Assembly (NCBI GenBank): GCA_914767715.1
Contig: OU612065.1
Location: 4,154,001-4,218,000 of the forward strand
Length of the DNA stretch: 64,000 nt
Direction: 5' to 3'
Source of the DNA: Membranipora membranacea
Lineage: Eukaryota > Bryozoa > Gymnolaemata > Cheilostomatida > Membraniporidae
This document shows positions 52,797 to 64,000 of the stretch, one piece after another (the stretch's first letter is position 1; each line of letters begins with the position of its first letter). A program made the position numbers and the translations under genes. The notes under the pieces are model-generated. The model had not been told where the DNA came from, did no database searches, and saw only the letters and a program-made list of their open reading frames with translations.

Positions 52797-55700
52797 CTAT
52801 AAATCTACAGGTTTAGTTTGATCATTGGCAGTCCCGTTATATGTCGGATTCTGGAATGTTGTTGTAGCTGGTTTGTACAGCGGGTTATTTGTCTACAAAA
52901 TACAGAAAGTACTAATAACAAATTTTTTTGAAACAGCAACGTTCTGCGTAGTGCATAATGGTCTCTCAAAGGATGCTGTGATTAAGTGATTGGTCTGTTT
53001 TGCCTTACCGAGTTCCATTTTGCTTGTAGCGCTTCTTTTTCAAACTTGGCGAATTCTCTTTTATCGTGAAGTGTAACGACAACCTTCCAAATAACTAAAG
53101 TTAATATACCCAACAGCAGGACGCCAACACAGATGCCAATTATTATCTCAAGCCAGTAGTCCTTCTGACAATCTGCATAAACAAAACCCAACTGATAACA
53201 AAACCAGGAAAGGGCATCACCAACATATATTGTACAACTTCTGATTTAATTTATTGGTATTACAATCATGATGCGTAAATGCCTTCATTTTCATGATGTG
53301 CCACAATATGAACAAAACACTTGAACACCACATCTACATAGGTTAAGCAAATTTTATATAATTGCTCTACATGATATGCTAGCCAGGCTCCCTGTAGCTT
53401 CTTTTTGTTATCATCTACCAGGGAGATTCTTACTATAATATAAATTCCATGAATTTGATATATGAGGAGTTACCTCCCCAAGCAAGTTTGACTTACATGC
53501 TGTGTTGTCGATTAAAACTGTCCAGGATTTCTGTTCATGGTTGTATTGGTATTTATAGTAATGCTTGCATTCCTGCATGTCTGTATGAAAGCATGTACCA
53601 TCTTCGTCAACTAAAATAATATAAGAAAATAACACTAACAATACTTACGAATTTCTGTTTATCAGGTGAGTAACGCATGACATGTAGATTTTCATTGAGC
53701 GTCTGGGGTGGGATACAAATCATACTCAGATAATATGTGGCAGTGATATTGAACTGGCCTGTATGGCTGGTGTTTTCTTATTGCTTATTTGCTTTTTGCC
53801 TTTAGATCAAACAACTTTTACAGCCACAAGCCCTCATTGTCCTCATTAACTGCCCCACTTTGCATATCGTCCTCATCTATTTGCATACGCATCATATGCA
53901 TATGCATATGCATAAACGAACTACCCCAAAAAATATTTTCAAAATCTTACTGCTAAAGAGATCTGCACCCAGCTGGATATCATAAGTTGAGCAAAGACTC
54001 TCATCTTGACATAATGATGCCTCCTCAGGTCTGACTTTACACACAACACACCCTCTGAAGCTTCTACACGTGCTACTGCATTCCTACAATCAAATAATGG
54101 GTCAGTTAGAACCTCGATCCTCACATACAAATCTATGCCAGATTGCTAACAAGAGTGTTGGTCATGAAAAGAGCAAAACTTAAAAAGTAAAATAAAAAGA
54201 TACATCACATTAGTGAAAAACACAATAACAAAGATTGGTTGATTGATTAGTCCTCATCAAAACTACTTACAGGTTTTAGGAAGTCACAGGTTCTTCCTTC
54301 ATAGCAGGCATCGGTACACTCGCACTTCCCGCATGTACATTGCCCTTTACTGTTACAAATCTCCTGTCAGTAATAACAAACAGTATAATTTTCATTTTCC
54401 ATAATATTTTGATAAGCAGTAAAGTCAATCCTCAGACTCACCAACTATCAAACTGCACTGTGGAATTTAAATCTGAGTAATCTTACCCCAGTGCCATTCT
54501 GAGGTCTACATGTAAGAGTCGATACGGGACAGGAGCAGTCTTGTTTCAGAAATCCCTGATCACAGTCACAGTAGCTTTCAGTCTTGTGTCTTTCACATGT
54601 ACAAGTTCCATGACCTGAAATGTTATATAAAATCCCTTTGTACATCTCACGAAATACGTTTCCTCAGTTACTCAGTCAGTCCAGCTAAGGGAAATACATT
54701 TACATAACATGAATTTAGTTTAAACCACAAATACCAAGCAGTCAATGTATGCAAAATACTTCCAACAACGCAGCATACCGAAAGTCTTTCTGTTTGGTAC
54801 CCCAAAATGTTGATAGATACACTTCGCAGGTAAATTTGTATACCATTCACAAAGGTATCCGCTTACCTGCACACAGCAGCCCATTTTTCCTGTCACAGCT
54901 CTTAGTGTTACACTCACAGAATGGTCCAGAATACCTCTCACAGTCTAGGCCTGATTCTCCTGGCAGGCAGTCACACTTACAGGTACCGCAAGATGTACAA
55001 TCTCCATTCCCTGAGCATGTCAAGTTTGACAAGGGGCTACAACAGATCAAATAAGATGGAGCCTTGAAAGCTTTGCCCTCAGTGGATCGAGCACCTATAT
55101 TACTCAGAAAATATTGGAGAATAAAAGGATTAAAATTCCCTGATTTGAGATCTTTACAGTATAATTCGATATAGAAATTGTCTCATCATCCTTTCATCAT
55201 AAAATAAGACATCGTGGTCAGAAATTTAGTGAAAATAAGACTTACTTGAGACACATATTAGATCCTATAACTTCAGAGGCAGTCCCATCACACTCACACT
55301 GATCACCACTGTATCCTGTATTACACTCACATTTACCACATCGGAAGGTTCCTCTACCGTTGCACTCATCACTGTTAGCCAACTACCAACATAAATAATT
55401 AGGTATGAGAAGGGTTGCACTTTCCCGCACAATAAGAACACAACTCTTTAGTTGAATGCGAATCCTCCCTCTGCTGCTTGATACCCATGCTTAAAAAAAC
55501 TGCATGACAAGTATTCTAAGGAGGTAGTCTATGCATGTCTGTACCACAAGGGAAGCACACTCCACATGAAAGAACAAAATAGCATTTCAGGGCAGACAGC
55601 CCCTGCAACTAGTGCAATAATATATAATATATATGCTATAGGGCTCTTTCCGGGAGTTTCTTCAGGAGATTTATACATCCAGGTAAATATGTACAGCCCA

Positions 55701-58700
55701 TTCAACTTCAGCCCATACAACTTTGGAGCTCTTTCTTACCTCGTCATCACACTCACAGGCGCAGATTATCTCCACATCAACAATCATACTGTCACTGAGA
55801 TCAGCAGGCTTGATTTTGAATTTCTTATTACGATTTCCCTGCGCACAGGATGCAATAGAGATCTCAGCCTTGTAATGAATCTCCTGTCCGATTCCAACAG
55901 ATTCACAAACTGCAGAGTCATGGAACTCCCCATTAGTACTGAAATTATAAATAAGCACATGACACTAATGTTGTTTTTTGTCTCCAAATCCAAATATTGA
56001 TTTTAATTTTCTAATGAAGGTACAATGAAGGTATAACTATATGGGACCGCTGAACATGGTGGATGAGGTGAGAATATGAGACCGCTGAAATCATGAACTA
56101 CTTATTTGTGGAAGCAGAAGCTGGGAATGAAAAAACGTCAACGCTTTTATCGCATGTCACACCTTTATGGAGGATCATAGATACCTCACCTGCTACAATT
56201 AGTTTTGAGCTTAACGCTGATACCATCAGCATCAGTGAGACCAGTAGTACTTAGAGCTACAGTTTGTATCAGATTATAGTATTTCTCTCTGACTAGCGTG
56301 ACAATATTACTCGAATCTCTAGCCAGCTCACCCACTATAGAGTCTACCAATACAGATGAGTAAGATCGTACATAACAATATCGACATCTTGATCAATATA
56401 TTCAAATTGACATCAATATAGTGCGAATCAAATTTTATGTACCATCACAAAAATAACAGAGACCGAAATGTAAGATTATTTTATCCCTTAGCTTACAAAG
56501 TATTATTCTGTCCTCACCGGCAAAAAGACAATGAGTATGAAACCTACACACAAAGTGTTTCTAACTGCCAACCAATAAGATGATTTTTTTCTACATCACT
56601 TGTTTCAGAGGGAAGAAAGAGAGAACGACCAACATACTTGGTATTTCTCTAGCGATACCGAGGTACTCTTCTTTGTATTCAGATACTGCAAATATGATGT
56701 TGGTGCTTGTTTCTTTGGCCAGATTAGCAATCTGACTGACAGAAGGGTAGTCCTGCATCAGAGTGTGGGTGTACTCATTATTGCTAAGATGACAATATCC
56801 ATCGTTAGGCTCCACGATCCCAGCAATCTGTACAAATCAAGATAGCATCACATTTCACTAAACTGAAAGTAATTTCCATTACTTTATTTGTTCAGTAAAA
56901 AGTCTAGCCAATTATGATAATTTCATGGTAAATTTTTTGAGTACCTTTGCATCAGCTGCTATATGAGATTGAGCGTCCGTTGAGTACACTATGATACGTC
57001 GGGATCTATCCTGCCATCCAATATCCGACTGTAAACGTTAATAAACAATGTATTAAATGAATGGGTGATTTGAGCACCATCGGCTGCATAGGTGGTCATT
57101 TGGCAGATATTTCTTGTGAATGGACAGGGTTTGAAAGGTTTACTTTGCCAAACGTCACCAGAAAGTGTTTGTAGTCTTATTGCCTCAGATTATTCAATAA
57201 AGTGTGTAGGCTCCTATTCAAATAGACTATAAATGGTAAAAGTTAAGATGGTATAATAATCCATCAGAGTTTGAATACATACTGAACAAGCCATAGCCTG
57301 AAGGAGAGCGTCCATTCCTCCCTCCGGACCGTCCTGATTACCCGATATGGGCGTTTCTCTGACTTTAGCACCAAAGACTGAAGTGTCGTTTGTCAATGAA
57401 AGTCTGTTGATAAAGCCATATGTAGGCTTGCATTCATCAAATGGAAAACATGGGTTGTTTACAGAGATCTCACGAGTTCCCATAAAAGGCAGAATAGGCT
57501 TGTCTACAAAGGCCCCGAATCCAAGCCTCACGTTTCTGGTGATTTTCTTCAGTTCATCAGCTGAAAAACCATAATATGAGTGTCAACAGACCAGACCAGA
57601 TCAGACCAGTTAAAGGTACATAAAATATAAATACCTGAGAACGAGATCTGAGAGTCTTAAAAGAAGTCAAATTTCACCAAATCAACAATGTTAAATATAC
57701 ATACAACAAATATATAAATAATTATATATAACAAATGAATATAGCTCGGTCCACTCCATCATTTAGCTGTACATTGAGTGAATATCATGTATTGTAATGA
57801 GAGGACTATACACACCGATATCTACTCCAAGTCGTATAAGGTTCTCCTGATCGTCCTGCATTGAGTACGACAAGTCCATGATATAATACAAATCAACAGG
57901 ATAGTCGTCTGCGATACGGAATGTTATATCAAAACTTACAGGGCGACCTGAAAAAGAATATTACTTTTTCAGATACCATGCATGTGGTTTCCTGGTCATG
58001 TTCAGACAGCTTAGGTACTCCACAAAGCACATAAAGCTGAGCTTAATATTTGTGAGTTTTCTCCCCTGTTTCCTTTTAATTTTTAGAGTGGTCGATCACA
58101 ACCCTAAGCACTTCAACACCCCACTTACCTATTGGTCAAGTGGGTATTCAATCACTTTATGAGTGCAACGATTTATTCATTTATTTGTAAACCTCCAAAC
58201 ACTGTATCATTTGTTAGACTCGTTATTGTTTTAAAAAATGAGTCCCACTCAGTATGTGTCAAATTCTAATCAACACTCTCTCCATTCAGATATTGAATCT
58301 AGGTTTTAGCAGCAGTGCTGTGTGGCATATTGTAGAATTCAGCAAGATACTTAGCCTGCCTATTTATTCTTCTTGCCTACAAAAGGTTTCTCTTCCATGC
58401 ATTTAATGGCACTTCAATCAGACCTGTTCTCAACTCACCTGGCTGTAGCTTAAGTTTCAATTTTTGGGGACTGAGCTGTATGGCAGGCAGAGAGTTAATT
58501 ATGTCAGCATTCCTCACTGGGGCATCCTAAAATGCAAAAAAATCAACATATAAACTGCAAGCGTCGTCAGAGTCAAGCAATTCGCAGGCACACAGCGACT
58601 TCAGGTGCTAGGAGTTGGACCGAGCTTTTCAGAAATGCTCCTCCGATGTACATTTTTCGCAGCTCAATCACCTCACAATTTGGCAAAGCCAATCTCACCA

Positions 58701-58896
58701 CCCATGTTATACTATAAAGACATTAACAGACATTTCATTTTGTTAATGGATAGGAAGCAATACATACAAAGTTATTGATTAAACTGCTGACCTGTTTTGG
58801 TCTGATAATGGAGGTAGGAGATACTATAGAGGAATCCACACATCCTCTCTCACTGTGATTCTCAACAGTGTCACACCTCTGTGAGGATTTGTATTC
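52797..58896 (-). CDS. Integrin beta subunit (N-terminal exon(s) not found)
   Basis: Sixteen phase-consistent exons, about 754 aa: 58792-58896, 58439-58526, 57816-57947, 57283-57560, 56945-57028, 56638-56827, 56190-56343, 55740-55938, 55246-55382, 54867-55036, 54487-54614, 54271-54363, 53951-54083, 53497-53610, 53009-53172, 52797-52892. In order: the end of a PSI domain (QRCDTVEN), hybrid domain, beta-I domain with the metal site [20 protein letters not shown] and [13 protein letters not shown], then Cys-rich I-EGF modules ([35 protein letters not shown]), beta-tail, a TM helix ([20 protein letters not shown]) and a cytoplasmic tail with [17 protein letters not shown] followed by NPLY and NPTY, the talin and kindlin docking motifs. 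It should pair with an alpha subunit to bind matrix with divalent cations. The exon(s) with the signal peptide and first PSI cysteines were not identified and may lie in or beyond the adjoining transposon. Confidence 0.95.
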
Positions 58897-60385
58897 CTAC
58901 AACATTAGAGATATATTTATCTTACTGCAAGATGCCTACTTGGTTTGATGAAAAAAGCTCATTCCTTGACACTCATAACAAAATATAGCAGATCAACTGT
59001 ATCTAGGCATGTGTTTTGCAAAGATCAGGAACACTTCTGACGATTGAATTAGGAGCATGGAAAAACTGTCTGCCTAGAGTACATTGTATATTTGCCAAGA
59101 AAGTATTTCTAATGTTTCATATATTATCAGATCATAACATAGCCTTACAATGAAAGGTAGAGAGATTTGTTTACATTGGATCATTCAGGATTGCTTGATT
59201 ATGTTATCACCTTAACTGCGTCAGCACATCAGTATTACAATGTACAACTAGAAGTAACAAATCTTCTCTTAGAAGGTAGCTGGGAGACAGGTTGATTTGT
59301 CTTAGCCAAAATACATAATACAAACGTTAATAACATAGGATATAGAGCTTACCCCCCCCCCCCCCCTGTACAATTTACCATATATCCAAATATTATAGAT
59401 CAGATTTCATTATTTGCAATCTTCCTTTTTTGAGTCAAAGGCTTTTGTTGAGTACAAGATAAGTGTTGTATTTGCGGACAGCGTGATTCGTCGACACAAC
59501 TGACTGGGCGTTACTGGTGTGTAACATTGAAACTGGATCCCTCTTTCTTGGAGTCATGTTGAAATATTTAAGAAGGAAGAGCATTCTTAAACAGTGTGTC
59601 ACTTAGATAGGGTCATTAAGGTTTGCGTTATCTTAAAATATTCAGCACTACTACAAGCTCAATCCAGTTCTAGCAAACAACACATCTGATGAGTGGAAAA
59701 AACCTGAACACTAGATGTCCCCTAGTGAATAAAGGGTTGACATGGAGATTCATTAAGTTGTATGAAGATGGAGCAGTCTGTCACAAGTAATAGCCAAGCG
59801 GCATTTAGGGCCACTTAAGTTTTCAAATACTTCAAGATTGCATGATAATGGTATTGACTTTTTGATCGACTTTCAGACAGGCATTAAGAGCTCAGGGCGC
59901 ATGATTTGCTGAATTGACCCGCAGCTGAAGAAAATTGATTGACAACTCCTAGCTTTGAAAACTAATTTCCTCTGGTTTTGACTACGAGTATGTCACTGAG
60001 TGAATTTGATCTGTCAAATGTTTGTATCTTGTAGTATATGTTTATATAATGTTGGCCCGTCTGATTTTGAGATAACCATAGAGTCACAGCCTTCTGGCAT
60101 GTAACAGTTTGTAATAGCTGTCATATCACTCTGAGTTATACATAAAAACCCCAGAGCTGTCACGCATTCGCAACCATCAGAATGATACTTGAGAGTCACA
60201 CTGTTAAATTGAATAACAAACTTTTTCAAGTGAGGGAGCCGCGAGCAAGCTATGAAACTTTAATGCAATTTGCTAGTATTGATGATGTTTATTGCCAAAC
60301 AATTTATCCCCATGGGAATAGCATTCATGGGCCATCGCTGCTTTTTTGAAGAGCATCACTTGTTGAAATAGTTTCCGTCTGACGC
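58897..60385. other. Integrin upstream/intron 1 stretch
   Basis: No exon could be placed with confidence. A poly-C run lies at about 59352-59366. A minus-strand Cys-containing frame at 60014-60229 (HSDGCECVTALGFLC) loosely recalls a PSI domain, but its donors do not match the phase of the next integrin exon. Confidence 0.4.
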
Positions 60386-63300
60386 TTAAGGTTAGGCATG
60401 ACCTTTTTTTCAAAATCGGTGAATAATGGGGGTACCACAATGAAAATTTACATGCTTATATAGCTTTTCTTGCTGATTTCAAATATGTTATCAAATCTTT
60501 TCTAAGTGAAAAACTTTTAATTTTATTGAGCAAAAATTTCTTGAGAAGGACCAATTTTGGTTGACGATAGTCAGTCACCACCATGTATTTTATTGAAAAT
60601 TATTGCTGCAAAGTGTTTATTGACACCTCCTTCAAGTATTGACCAGAGATTTTATTGATATCTTCACAGAAAAGCCAACCAGAGCAAAAAATGTTCAAAT
60701 ATCATTTTCATGACATAGGTTGATACATTGATACATAGCTGGTTTCACTGATAATAGCATATTTGGAGATATCTCAGGTGAATACATAGAAAACAAAATG
60801 CTCTATCTTCTGCAAAAAAAATTATTGAAATCGGAAAATTAGTTTTGATTCTAGAACATTTTCAAGCGAACAGATTCAGTAAAAACTTACTTTTGAGAAA
60901 AACAGCGTCAAAGTTTTGAAACTTGAAAAAGCCGACAAAACCAGGTGAAAAAGCTATATTTTTATTGTTTATCTCCCAGACAGTCATATATATTCTATTA
61001 GAAATTCCCTGCACCATAACTGGTGTCTTTTGTGACCCTGGCTGTCTTTCTCTGGGCTTTCTGTTTTGGCTCACATGACTTTTCAGCCTGTGCCACTCTC
61101 GTATCGTCTGTTTTTTCAATAAACTTATCAAAGTTGTCACCCACTGATAATCCGAGTCTTTTGAAAACGACACGCATACCAATGAGGCCCTCATTGAATA
61201 ATATAGTTGCTGATGATACCGCCACTGACAGTCTGATTGCACAACAGAACTTTGACTTGGGAACCTGATTCCAGATGATATGATGAAAGCTCTCGTTAGC
61301 GTTTTGAGTGCCTCCATGAACACATTTAGCGAGGAGCTCTCGACTGCTCAGCCTATCGAACACTGGCTTTATAGCGTTGCACACGAAGGATGGAAGTCGG
61401 TGTTTATTGGCCTTCTCCATATCACCTTGGTGTGAAGCACACCAGTCTGGGCATCCTGTGTGATTTCCAGCTCTATGATTGTAAATTGCCCAGATTGCTG
61501 CCTCCATGTCCTCTATTGTGCTATTGTTTCTTACCGCAGCACCATAATGCCCCTGGATGGTCAGGATAGCCTTCTTGGTGAGTCGGTTCATGCCACCAAT
61601 TCCTGTATATAACTTCTCGCCACGAGATTGATTGGCGACAGTTTTGTTGGGCATGTGTGTCCCATTAGTTGATACAACAAACTTCTTTGCTTTATTTTCT
61701 GTAACAGCCTTCATGAGTGCTGTCCCCATGCGTTTTTGGACATGGCCTGTGCATTCTAGTTTTTCGATGTCTGTCGTGTATGGATTATTGTTTTTTACAG
61801 TATGATAGGCTTTGGAATCTCCGTCACCGAGGTATTTTGTGTATTGACATCCATAGGTCTCGACTGATCGCTGAAATATCGTGAGAGCACCGTCAGCCTC
61901 CATCTTACCTGCTGAACCTTCATGGTTGATGGAGCATTCATGAGGTGTCGCAATTTTACTTAGTGGAATGTCTTCCCTGTTTCGTTGTGCGCACCTTGGA
62001 CAGTATGTTGTCCGTATATCAGTGTCGAGAACTTTGTTGGCTTCATGTTTTCCCAAGTTTGAGAGCACTGTCACAACACCATTTTTACTGGCAAAGCCAC
62101 GTCGCTGCCACGTCCCATCAACAGACACTGATATATTAGAGTCACCTACATGTTTTTTGGCTTCAAGGGCAGCTTTCTTCTTCGACTCGAGGGCTACTTG
62201 TTTGATCGCAATATCAATAGATTCCAGATGGCTGCTGTAGGTTGAAACTGGTGCCTGAAGATTCATATATGCAGCAAAAGTGTTTCCAGTAGTAGCATGA
62301 CCACCAATAGAGTTGACGGCTAGTACGAAACGTCTGTTCACATCATATACATGTCCTACAAATACAAACAATACACATGACTAGTTTGTAGGTTGTTTGA
62401 GATAAGGATTGAGTAGTCAATGCCCATCAGGCTACCAAAGCAAAAGTTGATGATTGATTGATGGGTATAGTAAGCTTAGTACAAAAAAAATGCTTGGCAA
62501 AGTGCAGATCATATGCTAACAGCTCTTTACAATGAACCAATAGCTTAGTTGCTAATGATTGGCAAATACTGACTTGATAATAGGTAGATATTACTGAGCT
62601 GAAAATCAACTTATATATTTATTATTTTTTATTAGAGAGAAATACTAGTTAGGCTTACCATTTCCAGAGATATGTTGACTGAGGTCTTTAGATAAAGTGT
62701 AGGTGCAGTCCTCACAAGTTATAACAGCTTTATGTGCTAGCCCATAGACAGATGGAATGCTAACACTAGTTGCTGAGCTGCCACAATCTGAGCAAGGGAA
62801 TGACTCTAGTAAACTTGTCAAGAGAAGCAAGTCTACTATCGCATTTCCCAAGTCTGATGGATTGCATTTATCAGTAGTGTTTACTCTTTCAGAGAGTCTG
62901 AGTTTCTTTGCACTGGAGCTATTAGCTGTTGTAGAAGACTGTATGGCTCTTTTATTAGATGGCTTGCCTCTTGGTGGAGGACATTTCTTCTTTTTGCTAG
63001 TAGATTTTCTTGACTTGTTGCTATCACCCATTTTGATTTTGGTTTCTGATGTAAGGATATGACGTCATAATGACAACTAGCCAATAGAAATTCACGATTT
63101 GGATTTCTAGGGATTCTAATCAAATTCCTTCAAAAATGGGTGGTACACTTATTACAACTTAGCCAATCAAGTGTTACTAGGGCTTGTTTATGAATTGCTG
63201 TAAACAAACAAGCATGATCTGCTTCACATTTTGGTATGCAAGTTTTTGGTTTTGTCTCAACTCAAGTTGGAGAAATATCTTACTGAATTTTGCTATTACA

Positions 63301-63502
63301 GCTGAATTCTAGAGGATTTTATGAGGCAACCAGCTGTGAAGGGGTGCACTAATATGCTGACTATGGCCTTATCTATCACTTTATGACTTTTTTAGTTACC
63401 ATATTCTGAAAGACCACATATTTTTACCCCAGATGAAACTATTTTTGGAAAATCAAAACCTTTTACAAAATATGCAAAAAAAAAGGTCATGCTTATCCTT
63501 AA
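60386..63502 (-). mobile_element. Mutator-like DNA transposon, about 3.1 kb
   Basis: Putative inverted ends: TTAAGGTTAGGCATGACC at 60386 and, at the other side, GGTCATGCTTATCCTTAA ending at 63502, similar but not identical when inverted, each next to a T/A-run. They enclose one transposase gene. I could not find matching 8-11 bp target duplications outside these ends, so the exact boundaries are provisional. Confidence 0.65.
60998..63031 (-). CDS. Mutator-like element (MULE) transposase
   Basis: Two exons, 62659-63031 and 60998-62355, spliced at G|GTAAGC and TTTGTAG|GA in matching phase, give an uninterrupted protein of about 576 aa. Exon 1 carries basic nuclear-localisation-like stretches (SKKKKCPPPRGK) and a CSDC..CEDC zinc-binding-like set. 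Exon 2 carries SVDGTWQRRGF, CPRC, GKMEADGAL, YLGDGDSKAYHTV, CTGHVQKRMG and NANESFHHIIW. The Asp of DGTWQ, the Asp of LGDGDSK and the Glu of ANESFH are plausible members of the DDE triad of Mutator-type transposases. No stop or frameshift interrupts it, so it may be active or recently active. It lies next to the 5' side of the integrin gene, in the same orientation. Confidence 0.85.
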
Positions 63503-64000
63503 TAGATTGAAGCATTTATAAATAAAAGGGCAGCTGGGTTTATTCAATACAACACAGTAGCAAAAAACTGATTGTTCAAATCCTATTTTTTCAATTAGAT
63601 GCAACCTGGCGACAATGACCATATTAACATAAACCTGAATGTATCAAGAATAACAAGATAAATGAAATCTTTGTTGACTCATCAGGTGACCTTCTATTTC
63701 TGATTTGGTTACTATAAATCACTTTCGGGTCGCATTTTTGTTCTGATTTATATACCTGGACTTTTGTATATGCGTCTCAGTACAGCTACTTAACAGTTGA
63801 ATTAGGAGACAGATGGTTTGGTCCATTTTTTTTTATATGATGGTTCCTAGCTACGGCACCTTTCTGTTGCATGATGAGCTGAAGATTTTATGACACTTGT
63901 CAAAAAAAAACAACATAGCAGTCCAATTTGCCATACCATTTTATAGCACCATGTACATTGAGGTCCGTGTATCAGACAGTCGCTACAGTTCTGTGCAGTC
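63503..64000. other. Right flank, nothing recognised
   Basis: A+T-rich sequence with no supported exon or repeat. Confidence 0.4.

Noticed and set aside
60014-60229. Possible integrin PSI first exon (HSDGCECVTALGFLC)
   Set aside because: Cys spacing only loosely fits and the available donor (T|GTATAA) is phase 1, while the next exon at 58896 needs phase 0.
62757-63062. 101-residue plus-strand hydrophobic frame
   Set aside because: Shadow of transposase exon 1; its apparent membrane-like composition comes from the complement of Ser/Lys codons.

Overview
The window reads as nuclear genomic DNA of an animal. Genes are split into many small exons with GT-AG introns, several of them very short (one 42 bp), intergenic DNA is A+T-rich, and there are two metazoan adhesion receptors: a receptor tyrosine phosphatase and an integrin beta. 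Short introns, tight packing, genes nested in introns and many small palindromic repeats fit an early-branching animal, most likely a sponge. That assignment is inference; no species marker is present. All gene models were spliced by eye, checking reading frame, phase and GT/AG at each junction.

Layout: 2.2-4.5 kb (-) TMEM17, a ciliary transition-zone membrane protein. 5.9-12.9 kb (+) KICS2 (C12orf66), a subunit of the KICSTOR complex that restrains mTORC1, with a small unrecognised gene antisense in its intron 8 (10.0-11.2 kb). 13.9-15.8 kb (-) an unrecognised gene with a Ser/Thr-rich tail. 18.3-20.7 kb (-) a four-TM claudin/PMP22-like protein. 21.3-34.7 kb is a repeat-rich zone without intact host genes: three LINE fossils, a Ty3/gypsy fossil, a degenerate tandem array, palindromic insertions and a 385-bp TTAA-ended MITE with a second, inverted copy at 2.8 kb. 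34.8-51.8 kb (+) a complete 30-exon receptor tyrosine phosphatase (FN3 repeats, TM, active D1, degenerate D2), carrying a complete secreted phospholipase A2-like gene antisense in intron 11. 52.8-58.9 kb (-) 16 exons of an integrin beta, convergent with the phosphatase; its first exon(s) were not found. 60.4-63.5 kb (-) a Mutator-like transposon with an apparently intact two-exon transposase.

The phosphatase and the integrin are both cell-surface adhesion receptors, TMEM17 is ciliary and KICS2 is metabolic. They share no evident pathway, and the arrangement looks like ordinary animal gene packing. The most unusual signal is a recurrent class of very small palindromes (about 19-132 bp), several flanked by 7-8 bp direct repeats like target-site duplications, at 4.97, 5.05, 5.58, 12.09, 21.34, 32.27 and 32.55 kb.
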